DNA from: Methanomassiliicoccaceae archaeon
GTDB lineage: Archaea; Thermoplasmatota; Thermoplasmata; Methanomassiliicoccales; Methanomethylophilaceae
Assembly: GCA_003550345.1 (NCBI GenBank)
Contig: PUJZ01000047.1
Coordinates: 1 to 44,964, forward strand
Length of the DNA stretch: 44,964 nt
Reading direction: 5' to 3'
The notes beneath the pieces were generated by a model. That model saw nothing but the letters and a program-made list of their open reading frames with translations. It was not told the DNA's origin and searched no databases. Of the stretch, positions 17,497-25,715 are shown piece by piece (the stretch's first letter is position 1; the number at the start of each line of letters is the position of its first letter). Both the position numbers and the translations under genes were made by a program.

Positions 17497-18696
17497 TCAG
17501 ATGAACGACTCGAACTCCTCGATGAGCTCCGGGTACCTCTCCTTGATGACCTTGAGGAGGTTGTAGACGTTGACCTCCTCGATGTCGGAGTCCTTTATGG
17601 CGAGGACCAGTTTGTCCAGGGTCTCATCGCTGAGCTCGGCGAACTTCTCCTTCGCCATCCAGTTGCGGTAGAGCTTGTCCTCCATGCGGTCCCTCCACAT
17701 CTCCTCGTAGTCCTGGAGGGCCTCCTTGCTGAAGTCGCCCTTCTTGGCGCATTCGCTGAGGACCTTGCCGGCGTACATCCCCGCCCGGCAGGCGTGGCAG
17801 ATGCCGCCGCCGGTGATGGGGTCTATCATCCGCGCCGCGTCCCCCACTATCACGAGGTTGTCCGCCACCGCCTCATCGATCCCCGGGCAGGTGGAGACAC
17901 CGCCGCCCACTATCTCCAGCACGGTGCCCTTGCTGAGGCGGGGGTCGGCGGCTATGAACTTGTCGAGGTAGTGCTTGGGGTCCGCGCCCAGCTTGCACTT
18001 GGTCCCTTGGACGCCGATGCCCACGTTGGCCTTGCCCTCGCCCTTGGGGAAAATCCACAGGTAGCCTCCAGGGGCGGCGCTGCCGAGCACGAACTCGCAG
18101 TAGTTGGGATCGACGTCGATGTTGGCCATGCGGTACTGCAGGCAGGTGTCCATGTCCTTGAGGTCGAGGCTGGTGTCTATCCCGGCCCAGCGGGCGACCT
18201 GCGATTCGAAGCCGTCGGCGGCGACCACGCACTTGGCGCGGATCTCGAGCTCATCGCCCATGCGGTTGGCGCGAACGCCGGCGACCTTGCCGTCCTCGAA
18301 TATGACGCCGATGGCGGCGGTGCGCATCCATATCCTCGCGCCCGCCTTGCCCGCCTGCTCGGCCAGGGCCTTGTCGAAAAGATGCCTCTCCAGCACGTAT
18401 CCGACCTCGTTGCCCGCGTGGCTCTCGTCGAGCTTGAAGGTGTGGCCGCTGGGGGACACGATGATGGCACCGTCCATGTCGGCGGATATCCAGGCAGGGT
18501 CCGGAGCAACGTCTATCTCCTCCAGCCATTTCTTGGACACCCCCTCGGCGCAGCGCAGCGGCGAACCTATCTCCGCCCTCTTCTCGAGCAGGATCACGTC
18601 CAGGCCGCCCAGCGCCGCGTACTTGGCGGCCATGCTGCCGCCGGGGCCGGCGCCCACAACCACAACGTCGCACTCATGGGTCTCCATCTCACTCAT
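17497..18696 (-). CDS. Digeranylgeranylglycerophospholipid reductase (geranylgeranyl reductase)
   Basis: This flavoprotein saturates the isoprenoid chains of archaeal lipids. The 399-residue protein has the FAD motif VVVVGAGPGGSMAA, the family stretch GSPLRCAEGVS with its conserved Cys, GYLWIFPKGEGKANVGIGV and the second FAD motif VIVGDAARMIDPITGGGI. Its ATG overlaps the stop of an upstream ferredoxin gene by 8 bp, so the two are coupled. In Methanosarcina a ferredoxin next to this reductase supplies its electrons. The following upstream gene is tetraether synthase, giving a lipid-modifying operon. Confidence 0.94.
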   Translation of the reverse strand: MSEMETHECDVVVVGAGPGGSMAAKYAALGGLDVILLEKRAEIGSPLRCAEGVSKKWLEEIDVAPDPAWISADMDGAIIVSPSGHTFKLDESHAGNEVGYVLERHLFDKALAEQAGKAGARIWMRTAAIGVIFEDGKVAGVRANRMGDELEIRAKCVVAADGFESQVARWAGIDTSLDLKDMDTCLQYRMANIDVDPNYCEFVLGSAAPGGYLWIFPKGEGKANVGIGVQGTKCKLGADPKHYLDKFIAADPRLSKGTVLEIVGGGVSTCPGIDEAVADNLVIVGDAARMIDPITGGGICHACRAGMYAGKVLSECAKKGDFSKEALQDYEEMWRDRMEDKLYRNWMAKEKFAELSDETLDKLVLAIKDSDIEEVNVYNLLKVIKERYPELIEEFESFI

Positions 18697-18859
18697 CCTC
18701 CATCGACAGGGCCCCCACGGGGCAGATCTTTATGCATCGGCGGCAGCGGTTGCAGCTGTCGCTGAACTCCAGCACGTAGTCGTTCAGGTATATGGCGTTC
18801 TGCTTGCAGGAGCCCACGCAGCAGCCGCAGTGCAGGCATCTCTCAAAGACCACTTTCAT
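18689..18859 (-). CDS. 2[4Fe-4S] ferredoxin, likely electron donor to GGR/Tes
   Basis: A 56-residue protein from ATG 18859. The first cluster motif is CLHCGCCVGSC (C8, C11, C14, C18) and the second CNRCRRCIKICP, followed by VGALSMEDE. This is a complete bacterial-type 2[4Fe-4S] ferredoxin. It overlaps the reductase start by 8 bp and lies 12 bp after the tetraether synthase stop. It probably feeds electrons to the reductase, and perhaps to Tes, which also needs low-potential electrons. Its first motif has an extra Cys (C13). Confidence 0.9.
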   Translation of the reverse strand: MKVVFERCLHCGCCVGSCKQNAIYLNDYVLEFSDSCNRCRRCIKICPVGALSMEDE

Positions 18860-18871
18860 CTCAATAACCTC

Positions 18872-20434
18872 TCAGCAATGCTCATCCCCATGCCTGGCCT
18901 TCCATTCATCCAGGGGCACGGAGTGCTCGCTCTCCACCCGCGAACGGTAGTCCGGTCCGCCGTTGTAGGCGCAGAACGGCACCACCTCCATGTCGGGGGT
19001 CGCGTAGTGGACGGCGCAGCGGCGCAACCGCTCCACATCGTAGTTGTAATCGTCCTGGAAGTGCATGCCCCCCACGAACATCATCTTCCAGGAGAACTCC
19101 TTCAACGAGTCCCTACCCTTGTCCTTGACCACGCCGGCGATGATGCCGGCGATGTCGATGTCCTTGAGCCCCTCAGGGATCCTCTCCGGTATTATGGACC
19201 TCCGGATCAGCCTCAGCCCGCGGTACTTGTACCATGTCTTGAACCTCGACCTCTTCGCCTTCTCCGAGAGACGGTACATGCCCTTGCAGAAGCTGTCCAC
19301 GTCCATGAAGCGCGGGATGGGCGTGACGCTCCCGTCCTGGTCCTTGAAGAGGTAGGTGGCGATGCCGCAGTGGGGGTGGGTGGTGAATGTGACCTTCTTC
19401 TCCCCCATTATGGCGGAGGCGAACTTGGATATGGGGGCGACCACCGGAACGGGGTACCAGTCATTCTTCGAGGCGTAACCGGTCTGCGCGTCTATGTCGA
19501 AGACCAGGTCGCTGAGGGTGTAGCGCTCCTTCTCCCGCTTCTCCTGGTCGATGCGTCCGGTGAAGGCCACCGGCTGGTAGTTCACGCCGCGGACGACATC
19601 GCTGTTGTCGAAGGCGAAATCGAGTATCGCCCCCACCTGGTGCTCGTTGACGCCCCTCACCACGGTGGGTACGAGCACCACCGAGGGAGGGGTCTCCATC
19701 TTGCGCAGGTTCTCCAACAGGCGGAGCTTCACATCGAACATCTTGCGGTCCCTCGCCTGCAGGTAGATGTCGTCGCTGACCCCGTCGAAGGAGAGGTAGA
19801 TGGTGTTCATCCCCGCGGCCTCGGCGTCCTGCAGCAGCTGGAAGTTGTTTGCGAAGGAGAGGCCGTTGGTGGCCACCTGTATCTGGGCGAATCCCAGCTC
19901 CTTCGCTTTGCGCAGCACGTCCAGGAAACGGGGGTATATGGTCGGCTCGCCTCCGGAGAACTGAACGGCGGTGCAGGGTATGGGCCTCTCCTCGCGGAGC
20001 ATCACCAGCATATCCACTATGCTTTCGTAGTCAGGCTCGTAAACGTAACCGGCCGCATTGGCGTTGGCGAAGCATATGGGGCATCGCATGTTGCACCGGT
20101 TGGTCAGGTCTATGTTGGCCAAGGAGGTGCCGCTAAGCATCTGGAAGTCCTTGCCGCCGATGTTCACGGTGGCGTTGCAGTCCTCGGCCCCGCAATCGTT
20201 GTTCGGCTTGATCAGGCCGATGCCGTCGTAGGCGTAGTCCTCGGCCCTAAGGAACATCCCCGCATCGGACCAGTATATGTCGTTGAACTGCCCGTGCTCG
20301 GGACACTCCTTCTCCATCACCGCGGCGCCGTCCTTCTGGACGATCCGCGCTTCCACAAGCTTCTTGCACTCCGGGCAGATGGACGTGGTCTCTTTGGGGA
20401 GCCCCTTCTTTATCTCGTAATCCCTGGCAGTCAT
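18872..20434 (-). CDS. tes: Radical SAM tetraether lipid synthase (Tes/GDGT-MAS family)
   Basis: Tes joins two archaeol tails to give membrane-spanning tetraethers through radical SAM chemistry. The 520-residue protein matches the MJ0619-type layout: an N-terminal rubredoxin-like site (SICPECKKLV, then KECPEHGQF), extra cysteines around residues 81-86, the radical SAM motif CNMRCPICF (C114, C118, C121) followed by FSGGEPTIYPRFLD, and a C-terminal domain with HPHCGIATYLF and further cysteines for auxiliary clusters. It leads an operon with ferredoxin and geranylgeranyl reductase. The ATG at 20434 has an aaggagaagg Shine-Dalgarno. The divergent TrmB gene shares its promoter region. Confidence 0.9.
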   Translation of the reverse strand: MTARDYEIKKGLPKETTSICPECKKLVEARIVQKDGAAVMEKECPEHGQFNDIYWSDAGMFLRAEDYAYDGIGLIKPNNDCGAEDCNATVNIGGKDFQMLSGTSLANIDLTNRCNMRCPICFANANAAGYVYEPDYESIVDMLVMLREERPIPCTAVQFSGGEPTIYPRFLDVLRKAKELGFAQIQVATNGLSFANNFQLLQDAEAAGMNTIYLSFDGVSDDIYLQARDRKMFDVKLRLLENLRKMETPPSVVLVPTVVRGVNEHQVGAILDFAFDNSDVVRGVNYQPVAFTGRIDQEKREKERYTLSDLVFDIDAQTGYASKNDWYPVPVVAPISKFASAIMGEKKVTFTTHPHCGIATYLFKDQDGSVTPIPRFMDVDSFCKGMYRLSEKAKRSRFKTWYKYRGLRLIRRSIIPERIPEGLKDIDIAGIIAGVVKDKGRDSLKEFSWKMMFVGGMHFQDDYNYDVERLRRCAVHYATPDMEVVPFCAYNGGPDYRSRVESEHSVPLDEWKARHGDEHC

Positions 20435-20521
20435 TTAAGACATCCTTCTCCTTTATAATCCATCAAGATTTAATATTTGTGTAGCGTTGATAGCTACATC
20501 ACATTGAAGAACTTGTTGGGA
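20435..20521. promoter_or_regulatory. Shared divergent promoter between tes and the TrmB-type regulator
   Basis: In 87 bp there is one AT element, gatttaatatttg (about 20467-20479), readable as a TATA box in both directions (minus: aatattaaatc). On the minus strand a Shine-Dalgarno and a second AT stretch, ggattataaagg, precede the tes ATG. One regulator bound at this box could control both genes. Confidence 0.55.
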
Positions 20522-21235
20522 ATGGCCGGCCTCGACCCCGGCGAGGTGCGGGAGGAGCTCGGCAGGCTGTTGAACCTGCTCAGCAACCTTGGTCTGTCCG
20601 ATTATGAGGCCAGGGCCTATGTGGCCCTGATAGCCCTGGGGGGCGGGAACGCCCATGACGTAGCCTCGTTGTCCAAAGTGCCGCGCACGTCCATATACAA
20701 GGTCATGAGGGGGCTTGAGGCAAGGGACCTGGTGAGCCAGAGCGATGGTAAGCCGAAGACCTTCATCGTCAAAAGCCTGGATGAGGTAGAGGGCCAGATA
20801 ATATCCGATGTCCGTGAGGGCTTTTCCATCCTAAAACGGCTGGAAGGGATTCTCTCCGAGGGCGGCACTCCGCAACTGGTCTACACCATCGCCGGCAGGG
20901 AGCGCATAGTGGAGAAGATCGGCGAGATGATCGACGGGTCCAGGAGCACGCTGTTCCTGTCATCGCCGGAGATGAAGCTGCTGCGGCTCGAGCACGGCGA
21001 CCGGTTCAAGGCCGCCGCCGACCGCGGGGTCGAGGTGACTCTGGTCATGGACCCCTTCATCAAGGCCCCGGAATGCAGCCAGGCTGTCCGCAAGGAAGGT
21101 CTGATGGTCACGGACCTGGTCGTGGACGGGGAGACGACCCTCATCGCCACCCCTGGCCTGGAGATCTGCGGCTTCATCGACAACCCCTTCATAACCAAAC
21201 ACCTCCTCTCGATAATGAGCTCCAACCTGGAATAA
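20522..21235 (+). CDS. TrmB-family transcriptional regulator
   Basis: The protein has about 237 residues. The N-terminal winged helix (LSNLGLSDYEARAYVALIAL, then VASLSKVPRTSIYKVMRGLE) is the TrmB signature, followed by a linker helix and a C-terminal effector/PLD-like domain (STLFLSSPEMKLL, VTLVMDPFI, ETTLIATPGLE). TrmB proteins repress or activate in response to sugars or other ligands. Here it is divergent from the tetraether/GGR operon, which suggests it controls lipid maturation. The open frame goes back to GTG 20477, but that overlaps the TATA region. I prefer ATG 20522. Confidence 0.88.
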   Translation: MAGLDPGEVREELGRLLNLLSNLGLSDYEARAYVALIALGGGNAHDVASLSKVPRTSIYKVMRGLEARDLVSQSDGKPKTFIVKSLDEVEGQIISDVREGFSILKRLEGILSEGGTPQLVYTIAGRERIVEKIGEMIDGSRSTLFLSSPEMKLLRLEHGDRFKAAADRGVEVTLVMDPFIKAPECSQAVRKEGLMVTDLVVDGETTLIATPGLEICGFIDNPFITKHLLSIMSSNLE

Positions 21236-21286
21236 GGCTGCAGGTAGCTGGCGCCGTTAATTACCCCCGGCCCTCTCGGTGCATCG

Positions 21287-24200
21287 ATGCTCGTAGCCCT
21301 TAGTCCGCGGCGCGACCGCAGCGGGCAGATGCCCTTCGCCCTCGTGGCCGTGGTGCTCCTCATACTAACCAGCTATTCGGTGGTGGCCCTGGCGGAGGCG
21401 GAGAGGGCCGGATCCGAGCTGGAGGCCTCCCAGGAGCTGCTGCGCACCTTGGAGGAAGGCGCCCAGGAGACGGCCGGGCATGTCCGGGCCATCTCCCTGG
21501 CGCTGCTGCACTCCATGTCCCGGGAGGGAGAGCCATTGGACCCCCAGGGCCTGCAGGCCCTCTTCCAGCAGAGGTTGGGCGAGGTCCTTGATGACAACTA
21601 TCCCCGGGAAGAGGCCGGAGTGCTCAGGTCCATAGAAAGCCACGACGTGGAGGCGCGCACGGTGTTCCTCTCCCTCTCCCCCGGGGAGCCCCATGCCTCC
21701 TCGCTGCCGTCCTTCGCCAAGGTGCACGGGACCATCGCGGTGAACGTCTCCGCCCACGGGGCCGAGCTCGGCAGGGAGATTTCCGTGGATGCCGAGGCCC
21801 CGGTCCCGCTGCCCCTCCTCTCCGGCCTCCTCGGGGACCACGCATCCTCCCTGGAGGGCAGCAGGTCCGAGCTGGGCAGGCTGATGGCCTATCAGCTGGG
21901 CTCTCTGGCGCAGATGAGGGCACTGTCCGGGGCCTCCGCCCTGGGCAGCCCGGAGCTGCTGCTGGGCGAGGAGGACGCCCGGAATTCGCTGGAGTCCTCG
22001 CTGGACATCCTCGAGCGCGGCACCTTCCGCGCCCATGCCGGGGAAACCGAGTTTCCCGTCGAGGCGTCGCTGCTCGATGCCGCCGAGCTCTTCCTCCCCG
22101 CCGAGGCCCTGGAGATAGACCTGAACGAGCTGCTGGCGCAGTCTTTGTACGCCATCGTGGACAGCACCGTCCTGAGATGGATGGAGTACCTCGACATGAT
22201 AAGGCTCCCCCTCGAGCTCCTGGACCGCGTCGCCCACGACATCTCCCATGTGGTGGAGACCTTCGCCACCGCCCTCGGCAGGGGCCCTCCCGCCGTGAAA
22301 TACCTGGAGGAGAGGATGGCGGACGCGGGCCACGGTCACGACGAGTACCGGCATCTTCACGCGGGCGGCGTCGCCGCGCTGCATCTCCCTCCTCTGCCTG
22401 TCCCGCTCGCGGGCGGGATCTCCGTGGGGGGCGGCGCCGTCACAGCGGAGGTGCCGGAGGTGGACATATACGACAGCGAAGGCTGGGAGGCCTTCATGCC
22501 CAAATACCGGGAGGGCCTCTCGGGCACCAGCAGCATGCTTCAGGGCATACTGAGGGACGCTGCGGCGCATGCGGCGGGCATGCGTGGGCTGCCGGTGATC
22601 GAGGTGGCCGCGGACCCCTATGACGACGTCCCCTTCCCCCAGGCGCTGATGGGGGCGGTCAAGGAAGCGGCACCTCTTGCCAAGAAGGCCTTGGGGGCTG
22701 CGCTGGACGATAGCGTGGGGGCGAGCGCGTCCGCCGACCCCATGGGGCTTGAGCTGGCCTCCTACCTCGAAAGGTACCGGACCCCGCTGCTCCAGGAGGA
22801 CGAGGTCTACGATGCCATGCTTGACGCGGCCATCGAACATTACTTCGAAGCGCTGCTCATCTCCGATGCGGCGGCGGAGCTGGACCTCGCCGATCCAGCC
22901 GTGGTCGGGGCATTGCGCAGCGATGTGGAGATGAGCATGGAATCCTCGGGGGTCCGTTCGCAGATATGGCAGGACAGCCGCGCCGCCGGCGACGCCGCGA
23001 TAGGGGCCATCACCGGCACCCTTCGCAGCGAGGGCAGGGAGCCGGGGGCCCTCTCGCGGACCCTGGGGGACCTCGTGTCCGGGGCGATGGAGGGGGTGCC
23101 CGCCATCGCTGACGAGGTCATCTCGTCGATGCTCTCGGTGGCGGAGTCGATGGCCGAAGGCAACGGCCTCGTCAGCGGGAAGGGCGTGGAGCTGCTGCCC
23201 GGCGAGGGCATGAGGCTGCATGACGGGGCGGGCGGTGCGTACCTCCAAAACCTGGAAGTGGAACGAGAGGGCGAGGTCGATGTATGGGTGCTGCCGCCGC
23301 AGGAAGTCAGGGGCGGGGCGGTCCGCTACATCGGCCTGGACCATTGGAGCATGGCGCCCTACATGAGCACGGCCATCGTCAGGGTCCAGGGGGAGATGCT
23401 CTACATCATATCTACCGCCGAGGGCGACGGACCCCTCCCCGCCAGCGAGGCGAGGGAGGCGGTGGAGATCGACCTGGAGGTCAGGGTCCCCGTGCACACC
23501 GCTTGGCCTTTGCAGGGGGTCGAGTACCGCAACAGCAACACCCTGGGCAGCGACATGGCCGCCATGGTGCTGCGGGGCGCCATGCCCATGATGGAGCATC
23601 TCCGCGGGGCCTTCAGCGCCTGCGACTCCATCTTCGCCTTCGTGGCCGAGGCGGGCATGAAGCTAAACTCCTTCGCCACCGATTCGATGCTGGCGGTCAC
23701 CAAGGCGGTCATGGCCCCGGTCCTGGCTCTGCAGGAGTACCTGGAGGAGGGCTTCTCCACCCTGATGAAGGGGCTGTTCGAGAGCTTCCTCGACGATGCG
23801 GGGAGGATGCGGGTCTCCACCGACCTTTTCGGCATGCGCCTGGAGCTGGAGACCAACCCGATGGACATCGCCTTGGGCCTCACACGGGACCTGCTGCGCA
23901 TGACATTGAGCGTCAACATCAGCGATGTGCACCTGTCGGCATCCCTGCGCCTGCTGCGCATGGACGCGGGCGACTACTACGTGCTGGGAACGGGGAACAT
24001 GGGGATGAACGACTGGTACGTCTCCCTCACCATCGACCCCTCCATGAGGGTCTACCGCCACCTCGTCGAGGTCAAGGGCACGGTGGGCGATAACGGATTC
24101 CAGATAAAGTTCCCCCAGGTGAGGCAGTATGAGACCTTCAGCCTGCGGCTCTCCCACATCCCCGCCCTCGCCCCTTTCATCTCCAGCATACCCCTTCCCT

Positions 24201-25315
24201 TCCCCGGCCTGCGGGGAAGCGTGGACGCGGGCATGGAGCTCAAGTACGACATACCCCAGGCCACCAACGTGGTGATCAACGAGGTGGAGACCAACCCTCC
24301 CGGCCCCGACTCGGGGAACGAATGGATCGAGCTCTTCAACCCTCTCAATAGGGAGGTGGACATCAGCGGGTGGACCGTCAGCACCGGGCACGGGAACGGC
24401 CGCCACCATCAGCTTCCGTCCTTGGTGCTCGGTCCAGGGGAGTTCCATGTGCACGTCTTCCCGGTGCGCACGCTCTACAACGGCGACAGCCTGGCCATCC
24501 CCCGCGGCGAGTGCGTGATGCTCTGGAACGCCGACGGCGAGATGGTAGATTCCACACCTTGGATTGTGGACACCGACGACGATTCCCGGACCTGGCAGCG
24601 GGAGTACGACGGCTCGGAGCGATGGGTCTTCGCCGAGGGCACCCGCGGGGTGAGCAACGGCCCCCGCACCGCCGCCGCCGACCTGGGGCAGTGGTTCGTG
24701 TCGGAGCTGAGGGAGTCGGCGCTGACGGCCATGACCCGGGTGGTGAAGGCAGATGCGGACCTCAGCATATTCGCCGATTTCCTCCATGAGACCTTGGAGA
24801 TACTGATCGACAGGGTGATGAAGCGCCTGGCGAGCTGCATCGTCGAGATGAGGCTGTTCGTGTATCTGGGGGTGAGCGACCTGAGCTCCTCGCTCGAAGG
24901 GGGGATGGAGCTGTCGCTGGTGGCCGGGAGGGACTTCGCCCTGGAGGGGCTGAGATGGATTATGGCCTCGGTGAAAAGCGCCGTGGACGACATCCTCAAC
25001 CCCGGCAACGCCATAGGCCACCGGCCCGGCTTCCTGCTGGAGGAGTCCCACCTCCGTCTGAGCTTCGTCACCGGCATGGGCCCCCCCGGCTTCATCGGCC
25101 GCATCACCGAGAACGACCGCTACGAGGCCAGGGCGATGGTGCAGATGAACCTGGCGGCCCTGGCGTCCTTGGGCGGGAGCTCCGAGGATGAGAGGAGCAT
25201 CGGCTTCGGCGTCCTCATATCCGGGGTGCCCGGGAGCCTCCTGCCGCCGATGTTCAGGGCCGACCCCGGCAACACGGCCGACGTGTGGATCATGAAGGGG
25301 AGGATAAGCTACTGA
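21287..25315 (+). CDS. 1342-residue membrane-anchored extracellular protein with lamin-tail domain
   Basis: The N terminus RRDRSGQMPFALVAVVLLIL followed by TSYSVVAL is a single transmembrane anchor, similar to haloarchaeal large membrane proteins that begin with a PFALVGVLLL-like segment. The long remainder is mostly acidic, Ala- and Leu-rich and presumably extracellular. At residues about 1000-1130 a lamin-tail domain is clear (VVINEVETNPPGPDSGNEWIELFNP is its core, with DISGWTVS and VMLWNADGEMVD). Cysteines are very few. A TATA-like gttaattac at 21256-21264 supports the ATG at 21287. A structural envelope or attachment role is inference. This is the largest gene in the window. Confidence 0.85.
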   Translation: MLVALSPRRDRSGQMPFALVAVVLLILTSYSVVALAEAERAGSELEASQELLRTLEEGAQETAGHVRAISLALLHSMSREGEPLDPQGLQALFQQRLGEVLDDNYPREEAGVLRSIESHDVEARTVFLSLSPGEPHASSLPSFAKVHGTIAVNVSAHGAELGREISVDAEAPVPLPLLSGLLGDHASSLEGSRSELGRLMAYQLGSLAQMRALSGASALGSPELLLGEEDARNSLESSLDILERGTFRAHAGETEFPVEASLLDAAELFLPAEALEIDLNELLAQSLYAIVDSTVLRWMEYLDMIRLPLELLDRVAHDISHVVETFATALGRGPPAVKYLEERMADAGHGHDEYRHLHAGGVAALHLPPLPVPLAGGISVGGGAVTAEVPEVDIYDSEGWEAFMPKYREGLSGTSSMLQGILRDAAAHAAGMRGLPVIEVAADPYDDVPFPQALMGAVKEAAPLAKKALGAALDDSVGASASADPMGLELASYLERYRTPLLQEDEVYDAMLDAAIEHYFEALLISDAAAELDLADPAVVGALRSDVEMSMESSGVRSQIWQDSRAAGDAAIGAITGTLRSEGREPGALSRTLGDLVSGAMEGVPAIADEVISSMLSVAESMAEGNGLVSGKGVELLPGEGMRLHDGAGGAYLQNLEVEREGEVDVWVLPPQEVRGGAVRYIGLDHWSMAPYMSTAIVRVQGEMLYIISTAEGDGPLPASEAREAVEIDLEVRVPVHTAWPLQGVEYRNSNTLGSDMAAMVLRGAMPMMEHLRGAFSACDSIFAFVAEAGMKLNSFATDSMLAVTKAVMAPVLALQEYLEEGFSTLMKGLFESFLDDAGRMRVSTDLFGMRLELETNPMDIALGLTRDLLRMTLSVNISDVHLSASLRLLRMDAGDYYVLGTGNMGMNDWYVSLTIDPSMRVYRHLVEVKGTVGDNGFQIKFPQVRQYETFSLRLSHIPALAPFISSIPLPFPGLRGSVDAGMELKYDIPQATNVVINEVETNPPGPDSGNEWIELFNPLNREVDISGWTVSTGHGNGRHHQLPSLVLGPGEFHVHVFPVRTLYNGDSLAIPRGECVMLWNADGEMVDSTPWIVDTDDDSRTWQREYDGSERWVFAEGTRGVSNGPRTAAADLGQWFVSELRESALTAMTRVVKADADLSIFADFLHETLEILIDRVMKRLASCIVEMRLFVYLGVSDLSSSLEGGMELSLVAGRDFALEGLRWIMASVKSAVDDILNPGNAIGHRPGFLLEESHLRLSFVTGMGPPGFIGRITENDRYEARAMVQMNLAALASLGGSSEDERSIGFGVLISGVPGSLLPPMFRADPGNTADVWIMKGRISY

Positions 25316-25356
25316 GCGGGAAAAGGTTAAGCTTCCGCACTCACTAGAAGGGACGT

Positions 25357-25710
25357 ATGCCCGACGGGAGTCCCGCAGGACCGGCCGGGGAAGGCCGGCA
25401 GGATAGGCTGGCCATGCTGGAGCGCACACTGCTGGCTCTGCTGGGCCTGCACGTGGTCGAGGAGACTGTGGGCCCGGGGGCGGCGCTGAAGAGCTTCTCC
25501 GGACCGGCGGAGGCCAGCAGGGAGGAGGGCCGTTGCCCCATATGCCTGGAGTTCGTCGACGCTGGCGAAGAGAGCTACCGCCTGACCACCATGGACCGGG
25601 AGCACCATCATTTCCACCGCGCCTGCCTGGACGATTACATGGAGTCCCAGGTCCGCAGCCACGGCCGCAGCTCGACAAACAATTTAATCCTAGGAAGGCC
25701 TGGTCGTTGA
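25357..25710 (+). CDS. Small half-RING-like zinc-finger protein
   Basis: A 117-residue protein with a Gly/Pro-rich start, a hydrophobic helix (LAMLERTLLALLGLHVVEET) and a short metal site: CPICLEFVDAGEESYRLTTM followed by HHHFHRACLDDYME. The CPIC...HxxHxxC pattern strongly resembles the first half and middle of a RING-H2 finger, but the third ligand and the closing CxxC are missing. One zinc could be bound by C, C, H and C. A ubiquitin-ligase role cannot be claimed. It lies between the lamin-tail protein and an HD hydrolase, and a TATA-like ggttaagc near 25325 fits a leaderless ATG. Confidence 0.7.
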   Translation: MPDGSPAGPAGEGRQDRLAMLERTLLALLGLHVVEETVGPGAALKSFSGPAEASREEGRCPICLEFVDAGEESYRLTTMDREHHHFHRACLDDYMESQVRSHGRSSTNNLILGRPGR

Positions 25711-25715
25711 AGAGG

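Noticed and set aside
25533-25715. Upstream extension of the HD-domain frame to 25533
   Set aside because: It overlaps the half-RING gene in another frame, is Pro/Arg/Gly-rich and precedes the TATA-like box at 25680-25690.
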